The position numbers and the translations under genes are program-made. From contig MNCI01003787.1 of the NCBI GenBank assembly GCA_015680685.1, positions 1 through 64,000 of the forward strand: 64,000 nucleotides of DNA. Direction: 5' to 3'. This document shows positions 33,701 through 44,788 of this stretch, one piece after another. The notes beneath the pieces were generated by a model, which was given only the letters and a program-made list of their open reading frames with translations, was not told the DNA's origin and made no database searches. The stretch is from Gnetum montanum. Lineage: Eukaryota; Streptophyta; Gnetopsida; Gnetales; Gnetaceae. Each line of letters opens with the position of its first letter. Within the stretch, counting starts at the first letter, position 1.

Positions 33701-35438
33701 GAGAACTGCTTATGAAAATGAATGATCGCGTCCTTCGTTTGACCCAATACAGTTCCACAAAGGGTGGGACCCGCCATGAAAGCCTCTAGAGTGGTGCGAG
33801 CAAGAGCAATCCCTTCATCTTCAACGCACGTCCCATCCAGGTTAACCTTAGGCCTACAAACAAACGGATGTCAAAACAGAAGCAAGTACCAAATGGCGAA
33901 GAGAAACAATAAACTTAAATGGTCCTACCTATCCACCCGGTACATGGTGCCAGGGGGATTCTGGAACAATGTGTGCACGTGTGAAGCTACGAATAAAGTG
34001 TTGTTAAGGTAGTCCAACCCTCGTGGCAACTGTGCTCACATGCACGCTAGCGGGCATGTAGACCTGGGCCCACGCGTAGAACCATCCTCGTTAACAAACG
34101 GCCCCTCGTTAATGTCTTCTATGAAGACCATGACACCCTCCGCAGCTCCTGGTAGCATTGCCTCAAGCACACTTGTGCCACTAGTTCACTTAGTTGCGAC
34201 CAGATCACCACTTTGAAGTTGTCTAGCATGAAGGCCAGAAATTCACACGCACCTTCTCTGAACTAGACCCCATTGTTGTCCATAGTTAGATCCGGGATAG
34301 GCTCATCAGCCTCAATGGGGCCAAACCATGTTAGCACCCCAATGAGCTCAACAATGAGGAGAAAAGGCTTACTATCCCTGCAAGTAATTAGGATGCCACA
34401 ATAAGTTAGCCATGCATCAAAACGACCTGAAAAGCAAAATTTCACATCGTAGACCAATGCTTGAAAAAATGGCTAACTGTTTACTCTCAGCGTGTACGCT
34501 GCTTAACCCAACGTATACACCGTCAACTGTTTACGCTCGGCATATATGTTACTTAACCCAGCGTATACGCCGTCAACTGTTTACGCTCAGCGTATACGCT
34601 GCCTAGACCGACGTATATGCTGACAATGAACTGTTTATGCTGCTGGCCGAACTATTTATGCTCAGCGTATACACTTTAGAAACCCTCAGCGTATACGCTG
34701 TAGGAGTCTCCAGCGTAAATGGTCTACGGTAGACACTGAACAAATAGTTTATCCCAAAAACATGAAAAATAAGTCTACACTATACCACGCTTGAAAAGAA
34801 TCAACTCTTTACGCTCAGCGTATACGCTACCTAACTCAGCGTATACGTTGACAACGAACAGTTTACGCTCCAACTGAACTATCTACGCTCAACGTATACA
34901 CGGCAGAAACCCTCAACGTATACGCTAGGCAATAACAAATAGTTTACGTCGAAAAGCAATTCACATGAAGATAGGTTTACGTTGTATCATACTTGAAAAG
35001 ACAACGGTGCATGCTCAGCGTATACGCTGAAGAAACCCTCAGCGTATACGCCGTACGGCCTTCAACGTTTACGCTAATACAATTGTCTACGCTTCGTGTA
35101 AGAAAAAAATGCTTACGTTGTGCACTGAACAGATTACATGACAGTCTACGCTATCAAGATCTTACGCTAACCCCTCATGCTCGGCGTATACGCCGAAATC
35201 TCTACGCTGACTTTTTAAGCTCAGCTTATACACCGAAGCCCAAAACTGTCTATGCTACGAAACATGCACAAGCAAGAATAACTAACAGAGGCGGGATCAG
35301 AGCCTACCTATGTGATGATCCAGGCCACGACGGAATCCTTGGCTGGGGCAGGCACTACAGCATGGCTTTGCTCTCCTTTGCAAAGGTCAAGTTAGGTCCC
35401 TTCCTCCCCTGCCCTTCCACTTCCTTACCTTTGCCCAT
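30771..35438 (-). pseudogene. P2 antisense eight-exon gene (copy of the P1 gene)
   Basis: Exons on the minus strand, 5' to 3': 35438-35308, 34377-33929, 33853-33585, 33495-32455, 32365-32123, 32035-31841, 31754-30970, 30872-30771. Exons 1, 3, 6, 7 and 8 have exactly the same lengths as in P1 (131, 269, 195, 785, 102). Exon 2 is one base shorter, exon 4 six shorter and exon 5 nine shorter. Intron lengths are 930, 75, 89, 89, 87, 86 and 97. Damage: TAG in exon 1 (CAG in P1), TAG and an indel in exon 2, stops in exon 4, the acceptor of intron 4 changed from CAG to TGG, and the donor of intron 5 lost. The product is unknown; exon 7 encodes a charged, helical, coiled-coil-like segment. Confidence 0.85.
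34480..35240. repeat. GCGTATACGC palindrome cluster in intron 1 of the P2 antisense gene
   Basis: Seven perfect copies by eye (near 34560, 34589, 34688, 34818, 35018, 35041 and 35185) plus decayed ones. Several extend to the 14-base palindrome CAGCGTATACGCTG. All lie within intron 1 (34378-35307). Simpler TACGCT words continue through exon-1 flanks to 35650. Confidence 0.85.
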
Positions 35439-35691
35439 CTCGGCGTCTACGCTGGGATCGACGACTTACGTTGAGGGTTGAAACTCTGTACGCCTACGCT
35501 TCACTTTCTACGCTCAGCGTCTACGTTAGGCTTTAGCTGCTGGCATCTACGCTGGAGCTTAGTTGATTAGCGTCTACGCTGGGGTTTGGGTTTACGCTTA
35601 CGCTGGGGTTTTGCAGTTTACGCTCACGCTGAAAAGTTTACGCTCGAGTTTACGCTCAGAGAATCCAATGTGACAAATGATGTCCCCCCCT

Positions 35692-35699
35692 TTTATATA
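35692..35699 (-). promoter_or_regulatory. TATA box of the P2 antisense gene
   Basis: The minus strand reads GCGCTATATAAAAGGGGGGG, 254 bases upstream of the exon-1 ATG. The same word stands at the same relative place in P1. A role as core promoter is inferred. Confidence 0.6.
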
Positions 35700-35914
35700 G
35701 CGCTCCGTCGTCGTTGCCGCCGCCTCCCGGTTTCCTCTTTTTGCCTCTTTTTTACCTTTTTGTTTATTTTTTGTCGAAATTTGCCCAAAAAATGATAAAA
35801 ATGATAAAAAAATATATATATATATCTGAAATAAATAGAAATTACTACATTCCGGTTCCCCTGTGAACCTCATTTCACGCGTTTACGCCGAACGTTCCAG
35901 CGTAAACTTCCATG

Positions 35915-36020
35915 ACAGCCCGATATGGCCTTAAACTACCATGATGGCCCGGTACGGCCTTAAACTGCCATAACGAACTCACCTATAGCCCGGTACGGCC
36001 TTAAACTGCCATGTGTCCCG
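35915..36020 (+). repeat. TAAACT-type repeats before P2 RT
   Basis: Three units of CCCGATATGGCCTTAAACT or CCCGGTACGGCCTTAAACT in about 90 bases, directly upstream of pol. Together with 30255-30500 they bracket the antisense gene. Confidence 0.8.
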
Positions 36021-36119
36021 ATGTGACGATAATCCACCATCAAGCATGTACACATAATTTAAATTGCCAAGGAACGTAGAATGATACCCATCAGCTCATT
36101 CAGCTCTCTGTTTATTGGC

Positions 36120-36121
36120 AG
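36120..36121 (+). other. Candidate sense-strand splice acceptor before P2 pol
   Basis: CTCTCTGTTTATTGGCAG precedes the first conserved pol codons (GASSMD). Pyrimidine-rich sequence plus CAG/G fits a plant acceptor. Ogre-type Tat elements are known to splice gag-pro to pol here. No matching donor could be fixed. Confidence 0.4.
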
Positions 36122-39100
36122 GAGCAAGCTCGATGGATTGCCAGCATTTAACCGCACCATTAATCATTGAAGGACCATATGGAAAAATTGCAAGAGATAT
36201 TAACATAAACCTCATCCACTTAAGTTCATCAACGGACGATGCAGTCATCGCCTCAACACAGCAAACAATAGACAACTACAAAGGCATGATGAAACCCCTT
36301 GACATAGAAGCCAAAAATATCACTGAAGACCCGTTGACCGAAACCTGCATCACCATTCCCAATGGGGAAATCAAAATATTAAAATTAAGCACATTGCTAC
36401 AACCTCAACTAGCTGAAGACATTGAGAACATGCTTAGGGACAACATAAAAGCATTCGCTTAGTCTTACACAGACATGCCCGGGTTAGACCCTCGAATTGT
36501 CCAACATAACATTATCCTCGATCCAAAATTGAGACCGGTAAAACAAAAGGCATGAAAGGTTAAACCTGAGGTGGCATTGGCAGTTCGTAATGAGATCACC
36601 AAGCTTTATCAGGCTGGTTTCATTCGGGGTGTTGATTAGGCCGACTGGGTATCCAACATGGTCATTGTTCCAAAGAAGAACGGAAGCATTCGCTTATGCA
36701 TTGACTTCTGAGATTTAAATGTTGCAACCATAAAAGATGATTTTCCTCTACCCAGCATCGATCAACTTGTTGACTCGACCGCTGGGCATGCACTATTATC
36801 CTTTATGGACAGTTTCTCGGGATACAACCAAATACGCATCAACCAGGAGCATCAGCTTTAGACAACCTTTATGACACCATGGGAAACCTTTTGTTACAAA
36901 ATGATGCCCTTCGGTCTCAAGAACATTGGGGCCACATATCAAAGAGCGATGACATTCATCTTTAGTGACTACATGTTACACTCGCTCAACGACTACGTGG
37001 ACGACATTGTGGTTAAATCGAAAACATCGGAACAACATATACAAGATCTTGACCTAGTATTAAAACGTTGTGTAAAGTATGAATTGAGACTCAACCCAAA
37101 AAAATGTGTCTTCGGCGTCAAGACAGGAAAAATGCTCAGATTTATAGCCTCAGAAGTAGGGATACGAGTGGACCTCGATAAGGTTAAGGCCATAACAAAC
37201 CTAAAACCACCAGGCAACCTTACCGAACTTTGAGGTCTACAAGGTAGATTACAATTTATTAGGCACTTCATAGAAAAACTAACAGACAAACTAAAATCTA
37301 TGAACCACCTGTTATGCAAAAACGTCCATTTTGAATGGACTCCACAGTGCCAAGAAGCATTCAATAACATTAAAATGGCACTTGCATGATTACCCACGGT
37401 CTATCCACCTCAAAATAATAAACCGTTTTACATCTACCTCGCTACTTCGGATTCGTCAATCACGTCTATGCTCTGCCAGAAACAAGATGACGGAACCAAA
37501 GTCCCTGTATATTACTTAAGCCATGCATTAATTGCTCACAAGAAAAAGTATAACGATGTGGAGAGGTCCTGTTTAGCTTTGGTCTTTTCTTTGAGAGAAT
37601 GGCGACACTACCTCTTCCGTAACTAAGTTAATATAATTTGCAAGGATAATGTGCTCAGGGCCATCACAGGAAACATTTACGAAATGAGTTGAATAGCCCG
37701 CTGGAAAGCCATGATAGCTGAATTTGACCTGCACTACATAGCGCAATCATCAGTTAAAGGTCAATCCATAGCAAATCAGATGACTGCATCACCAACACAC
37801 GATCAAGTGACAATAGAACCAGAATTCCCGGATGAGAATATAAGCGCAATAGCCATAGTTCCCAACGACTATGATGCCATCCTAAAATTTGATGGAGCAT
37901 CCACCTCTCGAGGCGGAAGTGCAGCCGCTGTCATCACCTATCCCTCCAGGGAAATTCGACCCTTTGCTTATCATTTCAACTTTCATTGTACCAACAACAT
38001 GGCAGAGTACGAAGGCCTCCTTAGAGGTCTCGCAGCAGCATTGGCTTTAGAAATCACACGGCTTGTGGTCAGAGGAGACTTGCAACTGGTCTTAAACCAA
38101 GTCACAGATGTTTATACATGCAAAGTCCAACATTTACAACCATACTGTGACTTAGCAAAAAACTTAATGAAGCGATTTGAAAACATCAATGTGCAACACG
38201 TTTCTAGAAATGATAACACCATCGCAGACGCATTGGCCACATTAGCGTTAAACATATTGCCGGACATGTTCCATGCATTACCCAGCTCCGTAACCAGTTG
38301 CGCCGAACCAATAACCGATACTCTTGACACGTTGCCCATCGCATCTGTTAATACAACACACGCGATAGAATGGTATGACGACATAAAAGAATACCTTCTA
38401 CGCGGAACAACGCCACGACATCTAACAAATGCACAAAAGGATGCAGTATAGAAACGTTCTAAGCAGTATACCCTAGTAGGGGACACATTGTGTCGTAGAT
38501 CCTACGAAGGCATATTGCTAACATGTGTTGGTAGTACCGATGCCTAAACCATTGTCGAACAGGTACATGAGGGACTATGCGGAGGACACATAGCACCAAA
38601 ATCCATGGTAACCAAGGTAAGATGCTTAAGCTACTATTGGCCACACATGGAATATGACTGTCTTTCCAAGGTTAAAACATGTAGTACTTGCCAAAAACAT
38701 AGCATCCTAATCCATGTCCCACCAAATGAGTTGCATACGGCGCAAATCACATGGCCCTTTCAAAAGTGGGGATTGGACCTTATCGACCCAGTAACGCCCT
38801 CATCTTCGGTAGGGCATAGTTTCATTATAACCGCAACAGAATATTTCACGAAGTGGGTAGAAGCTGCTCCCCTTCGAAAAACTACATCTAAACACGTATG
38901 CAATTTCATTCTCGAAAACATTGCAACCTGTTTTGGCATTCCCATGACAATCATCACTGACAACGGGCCACAATTTAGCAGTGCTGAGACCATTATTACA
39001 ATACTCAAGCAGTGCCGAGACCATCACTGACAATCATAGTTTTCATCCCCTTACTATCCTCAAAGCAATGGGCAAGCAGAGGCGACAAACAAAACCATTA

Positions 39101-39603
39101 TTACAATACTCAAGAAGATGCTTACCCAAAGCAAGCGAAGATGGCACGAACAATTGGTATATGCATTGTGGGCATATCGTACTACACATCGGACTTCAAC
39201 AGGAAAAACACCATATAGTCTTATTTATGGTTCAGAAGCTGTTTTACCTTTAGAATTACAGGTACCATCTTTAAGGATCACACTTTCCGGACTCCTCGAC
39301 GAAGGACAAAACAATGATCTGTGCATCATTGACCTAGACTCGGTGGAGGAGGAACGCATACGTACAGTCGATCAGATTGAATGGTATCAAAAACAACAAC
39401 GACAGCGACATTGGCATGACATTCATAAGAGTCCTATCAAAGAAGGCGACCTTGTACTTAAGGCCGTTCGAGAACACCCGGACAAATTCTCAATCAACTG
39501 GAAAGGGCCTTACTTGGTCACCAAAGCATTTGACAACGGAGCATTTAAGCTAGCCGATATGGAAGGAACAAGCTTGCGAATTCAACTAATCACTTGTTCC
39601 TAA
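36122..39603 (+). pseudogene. P2 pol: RT, RNase H, second RNase H, integrase
   Basis: Pol frame with many stops. RT shows MVIVPKKNGSIRLCIDF near 36655, FMDSFSGYNQIRIN near 36800, MPFGLKNIGATYQRAM near 36900 and the active box YVDDIVVKSK near 37000. A gypsy RNase H follows (37430-37720). The second RNase H near 37865-38210 has FDGASTSRGG, MAEYEGLL and VRGDLQLV with the catalytic acids. Integrase has a CSTCQKH zinc end near 38680, WGLDL near 38770, TDNGPQF near 38960, QAEATNK-like sequence damaged by a local scramble (38985-39115), and WKGPYLV near 39500. Stops match TGG-to-TAG and CGA-to-TGA changes relative to P1 (for example 36460, 36553, 36708). Confidence 0.85.
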
Positions 39604-41025
39604 AATTGTTCTACATTTGAGTACAAGCTCAGGTACGTGCGAGTCCTAGGATCATGACTATAAACTGATACCACAGAGCAGTCCTGGATTATGACTTAAA
39701 ACTGATACCACAGCTCGTCCTGGGATCATGACGGTAAATTGATACCACACAGCGTCCGCAATGACGATAAACTAGCACCCATCCGGCATGATAGTAAATG
39801 GCCATCGTTGCAGTTATCAGAGTCCGCTAAGATTATAAACTGGTTTTCCTCTTCATGGTCCGCTAAGACTAGAAACTGGCAACGTAACGTCCGCCACGAC
39901 GCTAAACGGACAATGTCCAACGGGTTATGACATAAAACTAACCTATGATAGTCCGCTAAGACTATAAACTAGCAACTCCATCTCTGGTTCTTCAATTTGT
40001 GGCCACATTCAAGCTTCATCAGAATCACTGCATCGCTCGCCATTAGACGATCTTACCAACGTTGCTGCTATTCATCTCCTCCAATGTCTTTGTTCCATCT
40101 GTAGCTATTTAAGTCTAAGCTCGCTTATTCACTCACGGTTTTCTTGTCTCCTTGGGGTTGTGTTTGCAGGATGATGCTCAGAGCTATTCATACAAGAATG
40201 CATTCCATCATAAGTAGCAAGATGAGGCAATGTTCACAACCCACGTGGCGAGACTAAATCAAACCGTTCACTAGTACATCCCTATTTCCCAATACATTCC
40301 CTATCTGCTCACTGACACACTTTACTTAGCCACACGTCTGATACACCCAGTACACTCAAACCTTTGAGCATATCATTGCATACTGTAACACCCTTGAGCA
40401 GTTGCAACACACAATGTAGCACTTGAACATGAGTACAAGATCAAAGCAAATTTCTTCCTAAAAAAAATTAAAATAAAAATAAAATAAAAATATCAAGACC
40501 CTTGGCACTTCCCATACAAGCCCCAGGCGGGAAGGCAGCTATCTTGGAAATAAGTACTCATGTAAAAAATAATCAAGAAACATCCAGTTGCATGGCTTTG
40601 GCTCTCCGCCAACAGTTTCCCCAAAGAAGGGTCCTGTTCCTCCAAAGAATGCAATGCACCATCATGTGGATTTGGTCTTGCCAACAAGTCCTCTTGGACA
40701 CTAACCAAAAGTCTTGTTCTGCCAAAGAACGCACATCGCATGTCTGGATTCCAAGTCTGCTAAACAATGGCTATTGACAAGGATCGGCATGACACACACC
40801 AGAGCATCCCCTTTACCAAGCACAATCCCTTGGTCAAGTTAATAGTCCCCACAATCTCCATTTTCCTACCAGCTACAGCTTTCCCCTTTCCCAATCCTAT
40901 GTACTACGGAACACGGTGCGATGATGTCTAGTCAGGCGGCAATGGACAAAGTCTCTATCGAGTTGCTTGTGGTGTTTTCCACTTCTTTGTCGACACTTCT
41001 CGGGTTGATTCCTCCAAGCGTCAAC
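39604..41025 (+). other. P2 3' non-coding region
   Basis: It begins with a run of units such as GTCCTGGGATCATGACGGTAAA and GTCCGCTAAGACTATAAACT (39640-39970). Unique-looking sequence without a gene follows to the purine tract. It matches P1 53391-54778 throughout. Repeated CCAAAGAACGCA or CCAAAGAATGCA words occur near 40640 and 40715. Confidence 0.65.
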
Positions 41026-41038
41026 AAAGAGGGGCCAA
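41026..41038 (+). other. P2 polypurine tract
   Basis: AAAGAGGGGCCAA immediately before the LTR TGAAACATC; primes plus-strand synthesis in the family. Confidence 0.85.
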
Positions 41039-42276
41039 TGAAACATCATAAAATTTCGAGCTTAGTACTTCTCCAACACGAAGTAGGTCCCTAGGACCCA
41101 CAGACAACCACAGCTACATCTAGTGTCGCACATGGCAACTTTGGAGATCAAGATAATTTTTGCCAAGTATGCAGTGTCAGCGTATACGCCCAGCGTATAC
41201 GCTCAAGTTCACATCTATAGCGTATACGCCTGACATTCTACAGCGTATACGTCCGACATTCTCAGCATATACGCCCAGCGTATACACCCAGCGTATATGC
41301 CCGGAGTTCACAACGTAGATGCCCAGCGTATACACCCAACGTACACGCCTCACATGTACGCCCAACAGGTATAACCGATGCATACGCCCGCCACAATCCC
41401 CAAAGACGGAATGGAAGTAGCACTGCAGAACAAGACTTGGTACAAGGCAACAACCATCAGCGTATACGCCCAGCATCCACAGCGTATACGCCCAGCGTAT
41501 ATGCTCAACAACCATCAGCGTACACGTCCAGCGTATACGCTCATCATCCACAGCGTATACGCCTAGCACAGCCAGCGTATATGTTCAGCATCCTCAGCGT
41601 ATACGCCCAACAAATGTAATATATTGTACACTTGTAAATTTTGCGCTTTTGCACCCGGTCAATGAGCCACATGTCTCTCAAACCGAGTCTAATGCCAAAA
41701 TCTATATAAAAGCCCGAATTTTTACGAGATTCAAGATGGTTGGCAAAAATCCGAGAGCAGACCAAAAAGCAGAGATGCTGAGAACCAGAGCAGAAAACTA
41801 TCTACGCTAGAAAACCCTATACGCTGAACATATAGCCCATATGATGTGCCTACAGTGTGTACCAGCCCACAGTCATCCCTGCACCCATCCCAATCACAAC
41901 TACATTAGACCGGTGCATTGTACTCTCATTCTGTAATGCCATTGTTACATTTTCTTCCTCAAATTGTTTACAGTTTGCATTAATTTTTCCCTGTGTTCTG
42001 TTTATGCTTATTTACGTTTACGCTCTGATTTACACCAGTTGCGCTGTTTACGCTCTAGTTTACGCCCGTTACGTCGTTTACGTATAACCTAGCTTATTGC
42101 ACTCCGGTGTACTTTCGGGGAAATCCTTGTCTGATCCGCGTGTGAACCACCTAAGGTGCTCTACCTTCATTCATTCCAGCTCACCCTCAGGCGAAGGTAG
42201 GGTCTTCTGTGCATGTACCGTGATCCCCCGGTCTCTGTTTCCTTTTAGCCGGAGACCGACGATTTCGGACAGTACA
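41039..42276 (+). repeat. P2 3' LTR
   Basis: 1,238 bp, TGAAACATC to GACAGTACA. The TATA box is TATATAAAAG at 41703-41712. It is followed by the CCCCC target copy and then by P1 gag in frame. Confidence 0.9.
41177..41612. repeat. GCGTATACGC palindrome cluster in P2 3' U3
   Basis: Eight perfect copies by eye (41179-41190, 41192-41203, near 41220, 41460, 41480, 41530, 41551 and 41597) with further decayed copies. No fixed period, so it is a dispersed cluster and not a satellite. Confidence 0.85.
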
Positions 42277-42281
42277 CCCCC
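42277..42281. repeat. P2 target-site duplication, right copy
   Basis: CCCCC, identical to 24112-24116. One copy is enough to restore the P1 gag frame. Confidence 0.85.
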
Positions 42282-44460
42282 AGTACCCAAAGGGTTTAGG
42301 ATGGACCGTTTCTGTGACTATCACCAACGTAATGGGCATGGAACGGATTATTGTTTCACCCTGAAACAAGACATACAACGAATGATTGATGGAGGCCAAA
42401 TCACTTTTGATGAGGCCAACCCGGTCCAACCGCAGAACCAGGCTATGGGTGTGTATAAAGATCCACTAAATACCAAAGAGGCGTCGTACGTTATTAACAC
42501 AATCTACCTAGACAATGAACCTGAAACACCGAGCATTAACACCGTCTACTCTGACTACGAACAACAAACGCCTAACAAGCCATTCGTAGTCCATATTCCT
42601 CCCACGGCATCAACATCCACGCCTCAACCATCATACACCCTGCAAAAACTATATGTAGTGCATGTACCTCCAACTGCTACTTTAGCTAACTCACAAACAC
42701 CTCCTACTCAGCCTGCCCCTTACCTAGTCCGAGTACCACCTACCATTGCAATAGCAAAGGTCCAACCTCTGCCTAAACCAACTCCATACATCGTTAGGAT
42801 ACCTGAAATTCCTAATGATTACCAATCCTCCACCTCGCAAACGCAAAGTAAACCTAGTCCTTATGTCATCAGGGTGCCCAGCCAGCCTTCTGCCCAACCG
42901 CGAGCGACTATCCAAACGCAACCCCACCTGGCTCCTTACGTAGTACGAATCCGAAGGGAACCTGAGGCCTCAAAACCAACCGTGCCCCCGCGTCACACAC
43001 GAGAACGCTTAGCAGACAGGCTTACGCCCGAGCGGTTGGAAAAGGAGCGTCAACGGCTAGCCTTAGGACCTCCTAAACCTACTCCATTAAATGCGATACC
43101 CATGATACAACCTAATCACAAACTAAACACAGGTCACGAGGGGGAATCATCCAGAAAACATGATACGCCTGAGTCAAAAATTTCAAAAGAAAATAATAAA
43201 CCAACGATGTACGAAATAAAACTGTTGGGCCCAATGGACCAAGTCATTGCTGATAAACACACACCCAACAGTAGAGACCTAGCAATAGCCCTAACACAGG
43301 TCACACAAGTGCTCAAACAAAAGAATACTTCGCTAAGCTTGTATGACTTAGTCTTAACATCTCAAACACATCGCAAAGCTTTAGTGCGCATGTTAACGTC
43401 GATCCCAGTAAGCGAGGACTTGCCTCCAAATGAACCTTCGATTCATGCGGTAATGTACTCACCCCAAGGGTCAACTTCCAAACCATTAAGTTTCCATAAC
43501 GATAACATCAAGGTGGATAAGAAAATAGGGGAGATAACAATAGCCCCTATGTTTATAACAATAAGAGTAAACCAATTCCAGATACATAGGATCCACGTAG
43601 ATGATGGAGCTGCCACAAACGTAGTGCCATATCCCATCATCGAACAACTCGGGCTCACAGAGCTAATTAGACCAACCACTACCACATGCTTAAAATCCTT
43701 CAGCGGATCGCGTGTGGCAGTGAAAGGCACCGTGACCTTGGACTTCATAGTAGGGGACCAATTCCCCACATCCGCCGAATTCGTAGTAATCGATGAGATG
43801 CCAGGATTCAACCTAATATTTGGAAGGCCTTGGTTAGCCCAACTAAAAACAGTCTCATCCCCTATACACCAGGAGATTCACCTGCCTTATGAAGGTGGTG
43901 AAATCATCATACACGGGGAGGCTGCTACACCCATAATCTCATCGTACATAGACAAGGACCAAGGCTTAGAGGTTAAGCTCGAAGAGCCTAGACAGCATGA
44001 CATAAATGAACAACCACCGACAAGCGATAATCCTTTAAACACAGAAGAAAATCCACCCAAAATAGAACTACCTGGGCTAGACATTGTACATACACCTCCT
44101 CACTTAAAAACAACAACTAACACAGAACTCACACCAAATGCTGAAACACTTGAAAACACCGGTGCCGGGACTATTCCATCAGATGTCCCTTGGGCTAAAT
44201 TACCATTCAACGTGATTAGCGAAGGAGACGCTGAATACAGAATCATACCCACTAACTCTGCTCCCAACTTAAGAATGCGAAAAATAAAAAAAATTACTAA
44301 ACCAATGAATAATGAAAAACACCTGTCCGAAATGACGTTAAACTACCATGTTCGCAACGACATAAAACTAGCCACGATTAGAAATGTTCGGTCAACTAAG
44401 AAAACCACCTGTGTCATTCGAAACATTCCTTGCTTACGTTGGGGCCTGAAACGGCCTTAA
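42282..44460 (+). pseudogene. P1 gag-pro, 3' part: zinc knuckle, YVVRVPP repeats, protease
   Basis: An open frame of about 725 codons continuing P1 gag after P2. It begins with PKGFRMDRFCDYHQRNGHG near 42290, a gag zinc-knuckle-like region. Six repeats of the P-Y-V-V-R-V-P type follow at about 42580-42960. A charged helix (RHTRERLADRLTPERLEKER) leads to the protease region with MFITIRVNQFQIHRIHVDDG near 43550-43605, the catalytic DGA at 43600, and FNLIFGRPWLAQL near 43810. The frame ends at 44460, inside the TAAACT-type repeats, so its last 40 codons may not be real protein. No stop breaks it, though the gene is split and upstream stops exist. Confidence 0.85.
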
Positions 44461-44530
44461 ACTAGTGCGAATCTAGCCTGAAACGGCCTTAAACTAGTGC
44501 GAATCTAGCCTGAAATGGCCTTAAACTAGA
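44330..44530 (+). repeat. TAAACT-type repeats after P1 gag-pro, with a 32 bp tandem triplet
   Basis: CCTGAAACGGCCTTAAACTA begins units at 44445, 44477 and 44509 (period 32), preceded by looser units with ATGACGTTAAACTAC and CGACATAAAACTAG. Confidence 0.85.
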
Positions 44531-44788
44531 ACATCCACTTATACTTTGTTTTCCTCTTTCGTTTATCATTATACTCCAACTTATAATTACATTCACACAT
44601 TACACTTAAACCACAAAAATGAGCCAAAAAATTTTACATTGTTGTGTCGCGTTTGCAATTAAACTCAAAATCAACAAAATTTTTTATATATGAAATGATG
44701 TACAAGTACAAAGGTTAACTGGTTTCATTCATCTCAATTTACAATTCCCGTATAAATTTGATTAAAAAAACGACAAAACAAACAAAAA

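Larger units (their letters stand above)
24117..42276 (+). mobile_element. P2: complete Tat-type element with antisense gene (18,160 bp)
   Basis: Both LTRs begin TGAAACA and end TACA, with a perfect 5 bp target duplication in P1 gag. Contents in order: LTR, tRNA-Asn-like primer site, leader, gag-pro, antisense gene, pol, 3' region, purine tract, LTR. All genes are present but carry many stops and some frameshifts. It is a sister, not a copy, of P1; LTR and coding sequences differ throughout. Confidence 0.92.

Noticed and set aside
34378-34440. Upstream extension of antisense exon 2 (frame continuing to GRFDAWLTY-type residues)
   Set aside because: A TTTTCAG acceptor exists in P2 but is lost in P1, and its phase does not fit exon 1. 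The TTACTTGCAG acceptor fits phase in both copies and has a CTAAC-like branch point in P2.
36122-39603. Endogenous pararetrovirus
   Set aside because: The pol carries integrase, the element has LTRs, primer site and purine tract, and no movement protein is seen; it is a Ty3/gypsy Tat element.
41177-41612. Palindrome cluster as a CRISPR-like or satellite array
   Set aside because: Copies are irregularly spaced with variable short linkers, lie in LTR U3 DNA, and recur in every P LTR and antisense intron. No constant repeat-spacer structure exists.
42097-42276. First 60 codons of the long frame at 42097-44460
   Set aside because: These codons are the end of the P2 3' LTR, open by chance into P1 gag after the target site; they are not part of the gag protein.
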